Shown: positions 16,229-25,922, numbered from the stretch's first letter. The stretch is 64,000 nucleotides of DNA from Salipiger mucosus DSM 16094 (GCF_000442255.1 NZ_KE557276.1:58835-122834), one strand, 5' to 3'. Translations and numbers: made by a program. Notes: a model not told the origin generated them from the sequence alone.

Positions 16229-18106
16229 TCAGATCAGGAAGTCGCCTGCGCTCAGGTCCATCACGCCGCCGAGCTCGATCTCGAAGTCCGCCGCACCGTC
16301 GCCGTCGAAGTCGGCCTGCACGATGGTGTTGCCGCCTTCGTGCCGATAGCCGAGCTGGCCGGCGGCGGAGAAGGCGGCATCGCCGATGAAGTCGAAGGCC
16401 TGCTTGAAGCCCTGCGTGGTGTCCGCGTCGAAGCGCGACAACTCGATCCGGTCCTCGCCGGCGACGAAATCCGTGATGACGTCGCGGTTGCCCGCGCCGG
16501 TGCCCGACTCCTCGGCCTGGAAATAGATGTAGCGGTCGCGTCGGCCCTCGTCCGGGCCGCCCGTCATTACGTCGGCCCCGGTGTTGCCGTAAAGCGCGTC
16601 GGCCCCGGTGCCGCCGTCGAGCTGATCGTCGCCCGCGCGACCGTAGAGTCGGTCCGACACGCCGCCGCCCGCGAGATGGTTTGCGCCGCCGTCGCCGCGC
16701 AGGTTGTCGGCCCAGTCGCCGCCGGCGATATCCTCGATCCCGGCGTAGGTGTCGCCCTGGGGCTGGCCCACGTCGTAGAAGCGCAGAAAGGCTGCACCGC
16801 GCTGGTCGATGCGAAGATCGGCAAAGGCGCGTCCCTCGACATCGGCGAAGTCCAGCAGGTCGCGGCCGGGACCTCCGTCGATCACGTTCGCGCCGCCGCC
16901 GCCCGAGAGCGTGTCGTTGCCGTCGTTGCCGGTGAGCGTATCGTCGCCAGCATCCGAGACGAGGCTGTTGGCGCCATCGTCGCCGACCAGGATGCCGTTC
17001 CAGTCGCCGATCATGGAGAAGTTCTCGATCCCGTCGACAGTGTCGAGCGCCCCGGCGGGGGCGCCGTCGCGCCCGTGGGTGCCGGCGATTGCGTCGAAGC
17101 GCAGGACGTTCAGCGCGAGGCCGGTGAGATCGGTCACGAGCGTGTCGCTGCCGGCGCCGCCGACGTAGGTGTCGAGCCCGCCGCCGAGGTTGATGAACAC
17201 GTCGTCCCCGTCGAGGCCCAGCATGCTGTCGTTGCCGCCGGTGTCCCGGAACACGTTCGGGCCATCGGTGCCGGTGATTTCGTCGTCGTGGGGCGAATCC
17301 CAGACCCCTTCGACGTTTCTGAGGCTGTCGACGAAGCCGAATCCGTCGTGCGCGGTGCCGGCCCCGAGGTCGACCTCGACCCCGGCGGGCGAGGTTTCGT
17401 AGCTGACCTCGTCGAGGCCGCCGCGCCCGTCGATGGTGTCGGCGCCGCCGGTTCCGGCGCTGCCGCCGCCGTCGATGACGTCGGGCTGGAAATAGTTGTC
17501 GTCCGCGTTGCCGAGCAGCACGTCGGCGAAGGCGCTGCCCGAGAGCCCCTCGATGCCGCGCAGGGTGTCGTTGCCTTCGCCTCCGGTGACGACGCCGCTG
17601 TCGAGATCGACGGTGACCGCGGCGCCGGCGCGGCCGTAGTAGACGAAGTCCCAGCCGCCGCGCCCGTCGATGAGGTCGTCGCCGCCTTCGCCGGTGAAGC
17701 TGTTGTGCAGGTCGTCGCCGCGCATCACGTCGTCGAACTCCGAGCCGATGAGGCGGAAGATGTCGATCAGCGTGTCGGTGCCGCCGGTGCCATCGGTCGC
17801 GACGCCGGTCGCGAGATTCGCCGAGATGCCGGCCACCGCCTCGCGGTAGTCGAGGCGGTCGCGGCCCTCGCCGCCGTTGAAGGTGTCGTCGCCCGCGCTT
17901 TCGCGGAACCAGTCGACGCCCGTGCCGCCGAACATGCTGTCATTGCCGGCCCCGCCGTCGAGCGTGTCGCCACCGTCGCCGCCCTCCAGCCTGTCGTTGC
18001 CGGCAAGGCCGCGAATCTCGTCGTCGCCGCCGAAGCCGCGGATGACGTCGTTGCCGTTCGTGCCCTCGAGAAATTCGCTGGTGCTGTCGCCTTCGATCAA
18101 TGCCAT
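16229..18106 (-). CDS. RTX calcium-binding secreted protein (paralogue of the 38883-41030 gene)
   Basis: A 625-residue, very acidic, Gly/Asp-rich protein with no N-terminal signal and many RTX nonapeptides (GGxGxDxxx, e.g. LEGGDGGDTLDGGAGND), which bind calcium in a beta-roll after type I secretion. The roll blocks alternate with longer inserts resembling serralysin-type repeat regions. The last 110 residues, from DEGRRDRYIYF through ADTTQGFKQAF to the end DLSAGDFLI, nearly repeat those of the second RTX protein and probably hold the secretion signal. No catalytic motif is visible; an adhesin or surface-layer role is a guess. Start ATG 18106. No HlyB/HlyD/TolC genes are nearby. Confidence 0.85.
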   Translation of the reverse strand: MALIEGDSTSEFLEGTNGNDVIRGFGGDDEIRGLAGNDRLEGGDGGDTLDGGAGNDSMFGGTGVDWFRESAGDDTFNGGEGRDRLDYREAVAGISANLATGVATDGTGGTDTLIDIFRLIGSEFDDVMRGDDLHNSFTGEGGDDLIDGRGGWDFVYYGRAGAAVTVDLDSGVVTGGEGNDTLRGIEGLSGSAFADVLLGNADDNYFQPDVIDGGGSAGTGGADTIDGRGGLDEVSYETSPAGVEVDLGAGTAHDGFGFVDSLRNVEGVWDSPHDDEITGTDGPNVFRDTGGNDSMLGLDGDDVFINLGGGLDTYVGGAGSDTLVTDLTGLALNVLRFDAIAGTHGRDGAPAGALDTVDGIENFSMIGDWNGILVGDDGANSLVSDAGDDTLTGNDGNDTLSGGGGANVIDGGPGRDLLDFADVEGRAFADLRIDQRGAAFLRFYDVGQPQGDTYAGIEDIAGGDWADNLRGDGGANHLAGGGVSDRLYGRAGDDQLDGGTGADALYGNTGADVMTGGPDEGRRDRYIYFQAEESGTGAGNRDVITDFVAGEDRIELSRFDADTTQGFKQAFDFIGDAAFSAAGQLGYRHEGGNTIVQADFDGDGAADFEIELGGVMDLSAGDFLI

Positions 18107-18300
18107 GAAAGAATCCCCTGCCGAAAAAATCGACCGCCTGCAACGCGCGCCCGGTCCGAGGGGACGGGCGCGGCAACCGGCCTTCAATCAATGGCGGGAG
18201 GTTACCTTGGGTAAGGATTCGGAGCAATTCGTACGATCGCTCGCGCGCGCAGGGACCCTGGCGGTGCCTTGGTGCGTATGATTCGGGAGGTGCTGGAAAG

Positions 18301-18375
<75 letters not shown>

Positions 18376-18474
18376 GCCGGGCGCCCTGTTTGGCGTGGCG
18401 GGTGATTAGACGCAATCGCGCGGGGGTGCAAGCGCAATCTGGACGCTTTTTTCACCCTGCTTTAAAGAGAGCCC

Positions 18475-18648
18475 ATGGAGCGCAAGACAGGCAACCGTCC
18501 CCCGAAGGACAACACCCGCGAGACGCGGCTCAAGGCGGCGCTCAAGACCAACCTCGCGCGCCGCAAGGCACAGGCGAAGGCCCGCGCGCAGGGGGCCGAG
18601 GACGCCGCGGACGACCGCGTCACGAGCAGCGAAGAAAAGGACAGCTGA
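18475..18648 (+). CDS. Small basic protein upstream of murA, function unknown
   Basis: A 57-residue highly charged protein (MERKTGNRPPKDNTRETRLK at the N-terminus) rich in Lys, Arg and Ala, with a probable single helix and an acidic tail. It has no Cys and no membrane segment. It ends three bases before the murA start, so the two are co-transcribed and perhaps translationally coupled. A short open frame in this position with biased charge and good coding character supports it being real; no function can be given. Confidence 0.65.
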   Translation: MERKTGNRPPKDNTRETRLKAALKTNLARRKAQAKARAQGAEDAADDRVTSSEEKDS

Positions 18649-18651
18649 GGC

Positions 18652-19923
18652 ATGGATTCGATCATCGTCACGGGAAACGGCCCGCTCTCCGGGCAGATTC
18701 CCATCGCCGGCGCGAAGAACGCCTGCCTTACCCTCATGCCCGCGACGCTGCTCTCGGACGAGCCGCTGACGCTCACGAATGCGCCGCGGCTTTCCGACAT
18801 CCGCACGATGACCACGCTGCTGCAGTCGCTGGGCGCCGAGGTTCAGGCGCTGCAGGACGGGCAGGTGCTCGCGCTGTCGAGCCACGCGCTGACCAGCACG
18901 CGCGCCGATTATGACATCGTGAGAAAGATGCGTGCCTCGATCCTCGTGCTGGGCCCGCTGCTCGCGCGCGAAGGGCATGCCGAGGTCTCGCTGCCGGGCG
19001 GCTGCGCGATCGGCGCGCGGCCGGTGGATCTGCACCTGCGCGCGATGGAGGCGCTGGGCGCCGAGATGGAGCTGCGCGATGGCTACGTGCATGCGCGCAC
19101 GCCGCGCGGCGGGCTGCAGGGCGGCGTGGTCGAGTTCCCGCTGGTCTCGGTCGGGGCGACCGAGAACGCGCTGCTGGCGGCGGTGCTGGCCAAGGGGCCG
19201 AGTGTGCTGAAGAACGCCGCGCGCGAGCCCGAGATCGTGGACCTAGTCGAGTGCCTGCGCAAGATGGGCGCGCAGATCAGCGGCGAGGGCACGCACGAGA
19301 TCGAGGTGCAGGGCGTCGACCGGCTGGGCGGTGCCACGCACCGCGTGGTGACCGACCGGATCGAGCTGGGCACCTACATGCTGGCCCCCGCCGTCTGCGG
19401 CGGCGAGGTCGAGTGCCTGGGCGGCCGCATCCACCTGCTGGAGGCCTTCTGCGAACGGCTCGACGCGGCCGGCATCTCGGTCGAGGAAACCGACGCGGGC
19501 CTCAAGGTGGCGCGCAAGAACGGGCGCATCCAGGCGGTCGATGTCACGACCGAGCCCTTCCCGGGCTTTCCGACGGACCTGCAGGCGCAGATGATGGCGC
19601 TGCTCTGCACCGCCGAGGGGACCAGCGTGCTCGAGGAGAAGATCTTCGAGAATCGATTCATGCACGCGCCCGAACTCATGCGCATGGGGGCGAGCATCGA
19701 CGTCTCGGGCGGGACCGCCAGGGTCACCGGGGTCGAGAAGCTCAAGGGCGCGCCGGTGATGGCGACCGACCTTCGGGCGAGCGTCTCGCTGATCCTGGCG
19801 GGCCTCGCGGCCGAGGGCGAGACGAAGGTCAGCCGCGTCTACCACCTCGACCGCGGATACGAGCACGTCGTGCGCAAGCTCTCGGGCGTGGGCGCGAAGA
19901 TCGAGAGGGTGCCGGCGGAATGA
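18652..19923 (+). CDS. murA: UDP-N-acetylglucosamine 1-carboxyvinyltransferase
   Basis: A 423-residue enzyme of the first committed step of peptidoglycan synthesis: it transfers enolpyruvate from PEP to UDP-GlcNAc in the cytosol. The catalytic Cys118 sits in [13 protein letters not shown], and the substrate motif [12 protein letters not shown] is near residue 20. A Cys at this position predicts fosfomycin sensitivity. Length and domain order (two inside-out alpha/beta barrels) are standard. GAGG precedes the ATG closely. Its stop overlaps the start of the DUF2948 gene by the ATGA arrangement. Confidence 0.97.
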   Translation: MDSIIVTGNGPLSGQIPIAGAKNACLTLMPATLLSDEPLTLTNAPRLSDIRTMTTLLQSLGAEVQALQDGQVLALSSHALTSTRADYDIVRKMRASILVLGPLLAREGHAEVSLPGGCAIGARPVDLHLRAMEALGAEMELRDGYVHARTPRGGLQGGVVEFPLVSVGATENALLAAVLAKGPSVLKNAAREPEIVDLVECLRKMGAQISGEGTHEIEVQGVDRLGGATHRVVTDRIELGTYMLAPAVCGGEVECLGGRIHLLEAFCERLDAAGISVEETDAGLKVARKNGRIQAVDVTTEPFPGFPTDLQAQMMALLCTAEGTSVLEEKIFENRFMHAPELMRMGASIDVSGGTARVTGVEKLKGAPVMATDLRASVSLILAGLAAEGETKVSRVYHLDRGYEHVVRKLSGVGAKIERVPAE

Positions 19924-20389
19924 CCGATGACGCGCGATTCGAGGACGCGGGCGGGCGGCCGCTCAACCTGGCGGCCATGGACCCCGAGGACCTGCAGGTG
20001 CTTTCGGCGCTGCTGCAGGATTCGGTGCTGACGCTCTCCGACGTGGCCTGGCAGAAGCGGCACCAGCGGCTGGCGCTGCTGGTCAACCGGCTGCGTCGCG
20101 AGGACGGCCTGCACGCCGATCCGCCCGAGCGGGTGCGCGCGATGCTGAGCGTCGAGAACGTGGTGCACGTCGCGACGCCAGGGTCTGGACCTGTCGGAAC
20201 GCGACGACGGTGCTGTCGATCCTCTCCGTGGCCTTCGAGCCCGGCGCCGAGGGCGCCGGCCGTCTGCTCTTTACCCTTGCGGGCGACGGGGTGCTGCGCG
20301 CGGACGTCGAGGCGCTGGAACTGCGCCTGCGCGATGTCACGCGCCCCTACGAGGCCATTTCGGGCAAGGCGCCGCGCCACCCGGAATGA
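19920..20389 (+). CDS. DUF2948 family protein, frameshifted
   Basis: The N-terminal 85 residues ([20 protein letters not shown] onward, with [12 protein letters not shown]) fit the DUF2948 family, which in Rhodobacterales regularly follows murA. After about 20170 the frame is lost, then a family-like QGLDLSERD segment continues in a second frame and [10 protein letters not shown] with the C-terminal half ([16 protein letters not shown]) in a third, ending at 20389. Two extra bases, near 20171-20179 and 20207-20212, would explain both shifts. The last part is too well conserved to be old debris, so I suspect sequence error. Function unknown. Confidence 0.65.
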
Positions 20390-20414
20390 GGCGCGCACCG
20401 CCGCCTGTCGGGCC

Positions 20415-20810
20415 TCATTCCGCCTGGATCGACTCGATGTAGTAGGCCAGCGACAGGATGCGCCCGCGCACAACGATCTCGCTCGCGTAGGGGCCGGCTT
20501 CACCCATCGCTTCCTTGAAGCGCTGGCCCCAGACCGGCATCGGGTCGCCATGGGGGCGGCCGCCGGTCCGCCCGTCGATGATGTGGATGACGTCGATCAG
20601 CGGAAAGACCCCGTCGTTTCTCGCGGCGATCTGCGTCAGGTCGGAAACCTCGACCGTCAGGAACTCGGCCAGCGGTCCGTCGCCCTTGGCCTCCGCGCCG
20701 TGGCAGGACGCGCAGGCGTTCATGTACTCCGCCTCGCCCGCGCTCTGGGCCGCGGCAGCCGCGGCCATCCCCATCGCGAACAGGTAGGCTCCGATTCGAT
20801 GCAGTCTCAT
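20415..20810 (-). CDS. Class I c-type cytochrome, periplasmic
   Basis: A 131-residue protein with a signal peptide (cleavage near AAAAAQ-SAG) and one haem attachment site, Cys33-Ala-Ser-Cys36-His37. A Met in DPMPVWG is the likely sixth iron ligand. A single-domain electron carrier or small subunit is implied; partner enzymes are not nearby. AGGGAGA six bases upstream supports the ATG at 20810. It diverges from hisD across about 170 bases. Confidence 0.9.
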   Translation of the reverse strand: MRLHRIGAYLFAMGMAAAAAAQSAGEAEYMNACASCHGAEAKGDGPLAEFLTVEVSDLTQIAARNDGVFPLIDVIHIIDGRTGGRPHGDPMPVWGQRFKEAMGEAGPYASEIVVRGRILSLAYYIESIQAE

Positions 20811-20981
20811 GGTCCGTCTCCCTATGCTCCCGGCACGAAGGCATGCCGACAGGGCGATTTTACCCGAGCGCGGCGACGCGTTCCGTGACGGCTGTCATTC
20901 GGGCGCCGAGTGATGAGCGGCCTCAACGACTTGAGCGCGCGGCGGCATGGCTCTAAGCAGAGGACCGACAAGGAGACCCGC

Positions 20982-22283
20982 ATGCCCGTCTTTCTCGACA
21001 CCGCCGAGGCGGATTTCGACATCCAGTTCTCGCAGCTTCTCGCCACCAAGCGCGAGGACAGCCCCGACGTCGACGAAGCCGTCGCCGGGATCATCGCCGA
21101 CGTCCGCGCGCGCGGCGACGCGGCGCTGATCGACCTGACCGAGCGCTTCGACCGGCTGTCGCTGGCCCCGGACGGGCTGGCCTTCACCCGGGCCGAGATG
21201 GACGCGGAAATCGCGAAGGTTCCGGCCGAGGACCGCGCGGCTCTGGAGCGTGCCGCCGAGCGCATCCGCGCCTACCACGTGCGGCAGATGCCCGACGACG
21301 CGCAGTGGACCGACCCCGAGGGCGCCACGCTGGGCTGGCGCTGGACGCCTGTGGCGGCGGCAGGGCTCTATGTGCCGGGCGGGCTGGCGAGCTACCCCTC
21401 CTCGGTGCTGATGAACGCGATCCCGGCCAAGGTGGCGGGGGTAGAGCGGCTGTGCATCACGGTGCCCACGCCCGACGGCCAGGCGAATCCGCTGGTGCTG
21501 CTGGCCGCGCGCATCGCCGGGGTCGACGAGATCTACCGCGTGGGCGGCGCGCAGGCCATCGCGGCGCTGGCCTACGGCACGCAGAGCATCGCGCCCGTCG
21601 ACAAGATCACCGGGCCGGGCAACGCCTATGTCGCGGCGGCCAAGCGGCGCGTCTTCGGCAAGGTGGGCATCGACATGATCGCGGGCCCCTCCGAGATTCT
21701 CGTCATCGCCGATGCCGACAACGACCCCGACTTCATCGCGCTCGACCTGCTGAGCCAGGCCGAGCACGACGAGAGTGCGCAGGCGATCCTCATCACCACG
21801 GATGAAGGCTTCGGCAAGGCCGTGACCGAGGCGGTCGAACGCCACCTCGAGACGCTCGACCGCCGCAGCATCGCGGGGGCAAGCTGGCGCGACTTCGGCG
21901 CGGTCATCCTCGCGCGCGATCTCGAGGAGGCGGCGCGGCTTTCGGACCGTGTGGCGCCCGAGCACCTCGAACTCTGCGTGGCCGATCCCGATGCGCTGGC
22001 CGGGCGCATCCGCCACGCCGGCGCGATCTTCCTCGGGCAGTGGACGCCCGAGGCCATCGGCGACTACGTGGGCGGCCCGAACCACGTGCTGCCCACGGCG
22101 CGCTCGGCGCGGTTCTCGTCGGGGCTGTCGGTGCTGGACTTCCTCAAACGCACGACCATGGCGCGGATGTCGCCCGGCGCGCTGCAGGCCATCGGCCCGG
22201 CGGCCGAGCGGCTGGCGGCCTCGGAAAGCCTGCAGGCCCACGGGCTGAGCGTCACCGCAAGGCTGCGCAAGCTCAATGGCTAA
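20982..22283 (+). CDS. hisD: Histidinol dehydrogenase
   Basis: A 433-residue zinc enzyme that oxidises L-histidinol twice with NAD to give L-histidine, the last two steps of histidine synthesis. Conserved stretches: YVPGGLASYPSSVLM, VGGAQAIAALAYGT, KITGPGNAYVAAAKR, DMIAGPSEI, LLSQAEHDESAQA (zinc/catalytic His region) and GGPNHVLPT. The ATG at 20982 has AAGGAGA upstream; an in-frame extension to 20910 is not needed. The final codons overlap the start of the next membrane gene by 8 bases. Confidence 0.97.
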   Translation: MPVFLDTAEADFDIQFSQLLATKREDSPDVDEAVAGIIADVRARGDAALIDLTERFDRLSLAPDGLAFTRAEMDAEIAKVPAEDRAALERAAERIRAYHVRQMPDDAQWTDPEGATLGWRWTPVAAAGLYVPGGLASYPSSVLMNAIPAKVAGVERLCITVPTPDGQANPLVLLAARIAGVDEIYRVGGAQAIAALAYGTQSIAPVDKITGPGNAYVAAAKRRVFGKVGIDMIAGPSEILVIADADNDPDFIALDLLSQAEHDESAQAILITTDEGFGKAVTEAVERHLETLDRRSIAGASWRDFGAVILARDLEEAARLSDRVAPEHLELCVADPDALAGRIRHAGAIFLGQWTPEAIGDYVGGPNHVLPTARSARFSSGLSVLDFLKRTTMARMSPGALQAIGPAAERLAASESLQAHGLSVTARLRKLNG

Positions 22284-22941
22284 TCGACTGGCGACACGTC
22301 TCGGCGCCTTCGCGCCCTTGCTCGCCGGCCTCGGCATGGCGGCGGTGCTCTGGGCCGTGACCGGGGGCGAGGGCGCGGTCGACAACCGCCCGATGCGCGC
22401 GGTCTATGCCGGCGCGCTGGGGCTCTTCGGATTCGGCGCGCTGCAGGCGGCGCTGCTGGGCGTCTCGGGCGGCCGGGCGCGAGCGTCGCACAGGATCGGC
22501 CTCGTCGGCCAGTTCGCCTGCTTTCTGGGCGCCTACTTCGCGCTTCAGTCATGGGACGGCAGCCCCGGACTGCCGCACGGCCTGGTGGCGGGCGTCGCGG
22601 GCGGCGCCGTGCTGGGCCTCGTCGCGATGGTGGCGGCCGGCCGCGCGAAACCCGCCGACGGTGGCGGGCGCTTCGATCTGAGGCGCCCCTTCAGTGGGCG
22701 CCGCCTCGGCCCGCTGCTCTACGCGGGTGTGCCGCCGCTGGCGCTGCTGCTGGTGATCGGCATGATGGCCGATGCCGGCGAGGAGGGCCTGTCGGAGGGC
22801 TACATCCTGTTCCAGCTGGTGTTCATGCCCTTCCTCGTGCGCCTCTACCCGCCGATGCCGGGCACCGCCGCCGGCCGCGCGACCTTTGCCGCGCAGCTTG
22901 CCGGGCTGGCGCTGATGCTGGCGGGGCTCGTTCTGCGATGA
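22276..22941 (+). CDS. Polytopic membrane protein, function unknown
   Basis: A 221-residue protein with about six hydrophobic segments (for example APLLAGLGMAAVLWAV, GALGLFGFGALQAALLGV, LLYAGVPPLALLLVIGMM and LAGLALMLAGLVL) and short Arg-rich loops on the presumed cytoplasmic side. It begins inside the last eight bases of hisD, so it is translated from the same message. No domain is recognised with confidence. It is Ala/Gly/Leu-rich as expected from the high GC. Confidence 0.6.
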   Translation: MANRLATRLGAFAPLLAGLGMAAVLWAVTGGEGAVDNRPMRAVYAGALGLFGFGALQAALLGVSGGRARASHRIGLVGQFACFLGAYFALQSWDGSPGLPHGLVAGVAGGAVLGLVAMVAAGRAKPADGGGRFDLRRPFSGRRLGPLLYAGVPPLALLLVIGMMADAGEEGLSEGYILFQLVFMPFLVRLYPPMPGTAAGRATFAAQLAGLALMLAGLVLR

Positions 22942-23019
22942 ACCGGCCGGGCGCCGGCCGCATTGCGGCGCGCCCGCGCACGCGCTAAGCCTTTCGCATC
23001 CGGTGAAGGACCAGTGCCC

Positions 23020-23499
23020 ATGAGCCACATCGCGCATATCGAGTTGGACGACGCGAATCTCCCGCCGCCCACGCCGGAGATCGAGCAGGAGCGCCGCGTC
23101 GCCATGTTCGATCTCATGGAAGACAACAGCTTTTCGCTGCCCGCCCGCGACGGGCGCGAGGTGCTGCCCGGGCCCTACAAGCTGGGGCTGTCGATCCGCG
23201 AGCGCCGGCTTGTCTTCGACGTCGCCACCGAGGGCGACGAGAAGGCCGCGGAATTCCACCTCTCGCTGTCGCCCTTCCGGCAGGTGGTCAAGGACTACTT
23301 CCAGATCTGCAAGAGCTACTTCGACGCGGTCAAGACCGCCGCACCCAGCCAGATCGAGACCATCGACATGGCCCGCCGAGGCATCCACAACGAGGGCGCG
23401 CGCATCCTGCGCGAGCGCCTGGAGGGCAAGGCCGAGGTCGACGACGACACCGCGCGCCGGCTCTTCACCCTCATCTGCGTGCTGCACTACGGGTCCTGA
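23020..23499 (+). CDS. UPF0262 family protein
   Basis: A 159-residue soluble protein matching UPF0262 (DUF2214-like alphaproteobacterial set): HIELDD near the start, FDLMEDNSFSL, GPYKLGLSIRERRLVFDV, FHLSLSPFRQVVKDYF and MARRGIHNEGARILRERL. The biochemical role is unknown. In this bacterial family the gene typically lies between hisD and a low-molecular-weight phosphatase gene, exactly as found here. The start is ATG 23020 (GAAGGA upstream); it ends one base before the next start. Confidence 0.9.
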   Translation: MSHIAHIELDDANLPPPTPEIEQERRVAMFDLMEDNSFSLPARDGREVLPGPYKLGLSIRERRLVFDVATEGDEKAAEFHLSLSPFRQVVKDYFQICKSYFDAVKTAAPSQIETIDMARRGIHNEGARILRERLEGKAEVDDDTARRLFTLICVLHYGS

Positions 23500-23500
23500 C

Positions 23501-23947
23501 GTGGCGTCTCTGCCGCAATCGGTGCTCTTCTGCTGCGACCACAACGCCGTGCGGTCGCCCATGGCCGAGGGCATCATGAAGAAGCTCTACGGCACGGACG
23601 CCTACGTCCAGTCGGTGGGCGTGGTGAACGACCTCGAGATCGACGGCTTCGCCATCTCGGTCTGCCGCGAGATCGGGGTCGAGCTCGACCGCCACCGCTC
23701 GCGCAGCTTCGAGGAGCTCGAGGAGATGGGCGAGGCGCTCTCGGGGTTCGACCTGATCGTCGCGATGTCGCCGGCCTCGCAGCGCGCGGCGCTGGACCTG
23801 ACGCGATTCTACCACCTCAAGGTGGAATACTGGCCGGTGATGGACCCGACGGGCCTCGGCGAGACCCGCGAGGCCAAGCTCGAGGCCTATCGCCAGACGC
23901 GGGACCAGATCCGCGAACGGCTCGAAGAGAAATGGGGAACGCCATGA
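23501..23947 (+). CDS. Low-molecular-weight protein tyrosine phosphatase family protein
   Basis: A 148-residue cytosolic phosphatase with the LMW-PTP P-loop CX5R: Cys12-DHNAV-Arg18-Ser19. The usual general acid region near the C-terminus is represented by WPVMDPTG. The family also includes arsenate reductases, so the substrate is open. It starts with GTG at 23501 immediately after the UPF0262 stop, and its stop overlaps the ATG of the next gene. Confidence 0.88.
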   Translation: MASLPQSVLFCCDHNAVRSPMAEGIMKKLYGTDAYVQSVGVVNDLEIDGFAISVCREIGVELDRHRSRSFEELEEMGEALSGFDLIVAMSPASQRAALDLTRFYHLKVEYWPVMDPTGLGETREAKLEAYRQTRDQIRERLEEKWGTP

Positions 23948-24342
23948 GCACCACCGACCTGATCGCCCGCTATTTCGCGGCCTTCAACGCCAAGGACACC
24001 GCCGCGATGCTGGACTGCCTTGCCGAGGACGTGGCGCATCACGTCAACGAGGGGCAGATCCGCCGCGGCAAGGAGGCCTTCGCCGCCTTCTGCGATCACA
24101 TGGCGCGCTGCTACGACGAGCGGCTGACCGACATGGTGGTCTTCGAGGCCGAGCACGGCACGCGCGCCGCCGCCGAATACGTGGTCAACGGCACCTACCT
24201 GCAGACCGACGAGGGCCTGCCCGAGGCGCAGGGCCAGACCTACCGCCTGCCGGCGGGATCGTTCTTTACCGTCGAGAACGGCAAGATCGCCCGCGTGGTG
24301 ACCTACTACAACCTCGCCGACTGGACGGCGCAGGTCTCCTGA
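23944..24342 (+). CDS. SnoaL-like / NTF2-fold ketosteroid-isomerase-related protein
   Basis: A 132-residue protein with the NTF2-like cone fold: N-terminal helix LIARYFAAFNAKDTAAMLDCL, then AEDVAHHVNEGQIRRGKEAFAAF split over strand and helix, and a C-terminal strand FFTVENGKIARVVTYYNLADW. The pattern is that of the ketosteroid-isomerase-related group with unknown substrate. The ATG overlaps the preceding TGA, and the stop overlaps the next ATG. Confidence 0.8.
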   Translation: MSTTDLIARYFAAFNAKDTAAMLDCLAEDVAHHVNEGQIRRGKEAFAAFCDHMARCYDERLTDMVVFEAEHGTRAAAEYVVNGTYLQTDEGLPEAQGQTYRLPAGSFFTVENGKIARVVTYYNLADWTAQVS

Positions 24343-24923
24343 TGCGGGTCGAGGTGCTGACGGGGCCCGCGCTGGACGCGGCGCTCGACGAGGTGGCGCG
24401 CCTGCGCATCACGGTCTTCCGCGACTTTCCCTACCTCTACGACGGCGATGTCGCCTACGAACGCGACTACCTGCAGACCTACCGCGAGAGCCCCGGCGCG
24501 GTGCTGGTGGGCGCCTTCGACGGGGACCGGCTGGTGGGCGCGGCTACGGGCACGCCGATGGAGGACCACGCCGAGGATTTCGCCGCCGCCTTCGAGGGCA
24601 CGGGGATGCCGCTCGAGGAGATCTTCTACTGCGCCGAATCCGTGCTGCTGCCCGGCTATCGCGGCCGGGGCATCGGCCACCGTTTCTTCGACCTGCGCGA
24701 GGACCATGCCCGCGCCATGGGCCGCAGGATCAGCGCCTTCTGCGGCGTGCTGCGCCCCGCCGAACACCCGCTGCGGCCGGCGGATCATGCCCCGCTCGAC
24801 CCCTTCTGGCGCAAGCGCGGCTATGCGCCGCTGCCCGGCGTCACCGCCACCTTCCGCTGGAAGGACGTGGACCAGCCCGCCGAGACCGACCACGAGCTGC
24901 AATTCTGGAGCCGCCCTCTCTAG
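24342..24923 (+). CDS. GNAT family N-acetyltransferase
   Basis: A 193-residue GNAT-fold enzyme expected to move an acetyl group from acetyl-CoA to an amine. The CoA pyrophosphate loop is LPGYRGRGIGHRFFDLREDH (R/Q-x-x-G-x-G/A type), preceded by strand YCAESVLL. The acceptor is unknown. It is the last gene of the string hisD - membrane protein - UPF0262 - phosphatase - SnoaL - GNAT, joined to the previous gene by a one-base overlap. A dispersed repeat element follows its stop. Confidence 0.85.
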   Translation: MRVEVLTGPALDAALDEVARLRITVFRDFPYLYDGDVAYERDYLQTYRESPGAVLVGAFDGDRLVGAATGTPMEDHAEDFAAAFEGTGMPLEEIFYCAESVLLPGYRGRGIGHRFFDLREDHARAMGRRISAFCGVLRPAEHPLRPADHAPLDPFWRKRGYAPLPGVTATFRWKDVDQPAETDHELQFWSRPL

Positions 24924-24933
24924 CCCGCCCCGT

Positions 24934-25009
24934 CCTTCATCTTTCCGCCAAATACGCCGGGTGAATGCCGCGCGCAGCGCGGCAGAGGGCAGAGCCCTCA
25001 AACCCCGCC
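24934..25009 (+). repeat. Dispersed intergenic element, copy 1
   Basis: The core AAATACGCCGGGTGAATG is followed by the palindrome GCCGCGCGCAGCGCGGC and a second one, GAGGGCAGAGCCCTC. It sits directly after the GNAT stop and before the nitrilase-like gene. Related copies occur at 29306, 35119 and 61239, all just downstream of a gene. Confidence 0.65.
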
Positions 25010-25028
25010 AGAACAGAAGGCCCCCCTC

Positions 25029-25913
25029 ATGAAGATCGCCACCGCCGCCTACCCGATGGACTTCCTCGAGGGCTGGGAGGCCTATGCCGACAAGATCGCG
25101 GCCTGGGTGGCCGAGGCGGCGGGCGAGGGCGCCGACCTGCTGGTCTTTCCCGAGTATGGCGCGATGGAGCTGGCGACGCTCGCGGGCCGCGAGGTGGCGC
25201 TCGATCTCGAGGCCTCGCTGCACGCGGTCTCCGAGCGGATCCCCGCGGCCGACGCGCTGCACGCCGAACTGGCCGCGCGTCACGACGTCCACATCCTCGC
25301 GGCTTCGGCGCCGGTCTTCGATCCGGAGATCGGGCCGCGCCCGGTGAACCGCGCGCGTGTCTTCACGCCCGGGGGCGCCGTGGGCGTGCAGGACAAGCAG
25401 ATCATGACCCGCTTCGAGCGCGAGGACTGGGGCGTCGTGCCGGGCGGGCCGCTCAGCCTCTTCGACACGGCGCTGGGCCGGATCGGCATCCTGATCTGCT
25501 ACGACAGCGAGTACCCGCTGCTGGCCCGCGCGCTGAGCGAGGCCGAGCTGATCCTCGTGCCCTCGACCACCGAGGCGCTGGCGGGCTACTGGCGGGTGCG
25601 CATCGGCGCGATGGCGCGGGCGCTGGAACAGCAGTGCGTGACGGTCATGGCCTCGACCGTGGGCGATTGCGACTGGTCCGAGTCGGTCGACACGAGCCGC
25701 GGGGCAGGGGGCGTCTTCGGCCCGCCGGACAAGGGCTTTCCTTCGACGGGCGTGCTGGCCGAGGGGGCGCTGGACGTGCCCGGCTGGACCTATGCCGAGC
25801 TCGACCTTGACGCCGTGGCGCGGGTTCGCGAGGATGGCGTCGTGCTCAACCGCACCCACTGGGACGAGCAGGCCGGGCGTGACCGCCCTGCCATCTTGCG
25901 GGACCTCAGGTGA
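25029..25913 (+). CDS. Carbon-nitrogen hydrolase (nitrilase superfamily amidase)
   Basis: A 294-residue cytosolic amidase-type enzyme. The Glu-Lys-Cys triad is visible: Glu42 in FPEYGAME, Lys123 in QDKQIMTRFE and Cys158 in LICYDSEYP. A second Glu in the LVPSTTEALAGY region supports a member acting on small amides such as omega-amides or carbamoyl compounds, but the substrate cannot be told. It is preceded by a dispersed repeat and is followed by the infA promoter, so it is probably a single-gene unit. Confidence 0.88.
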   Translation: MKIATAAYPMDFLEGWEAYADKIAAWVAEAAGEGADLLVFPEYGAMELATLAGREVALDLEASLHAVSERIPAADALHAELAARHDVHILAASAPVFDPEIGPRPVNRARVFTPGGAVGVQDKQIMTRFEREDWGVVPGGPLSLFDTALGRIGILICYDSEYPLLARALSEAELILVPSTTEALAGYWRVRIGAMARALEQQCVTVMASTVGDCDWSESVDTSRGAGGVFGPPDKGFPSTGVLAEGALDVPGWTYAELDLDAVARVREDGVVLNRTHWDEQAGRDRPAILRDLR

Positions 25914-25922
25914 TATGAACCC

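Noticed and set aside
16229-18106. Tandem repeats that could suggest a CRISPR array or minisatellite
   Set aside because: They are RTX nonapeptide codons in an intact reading frame with varied spacing, not constant repeats with unique spacers.
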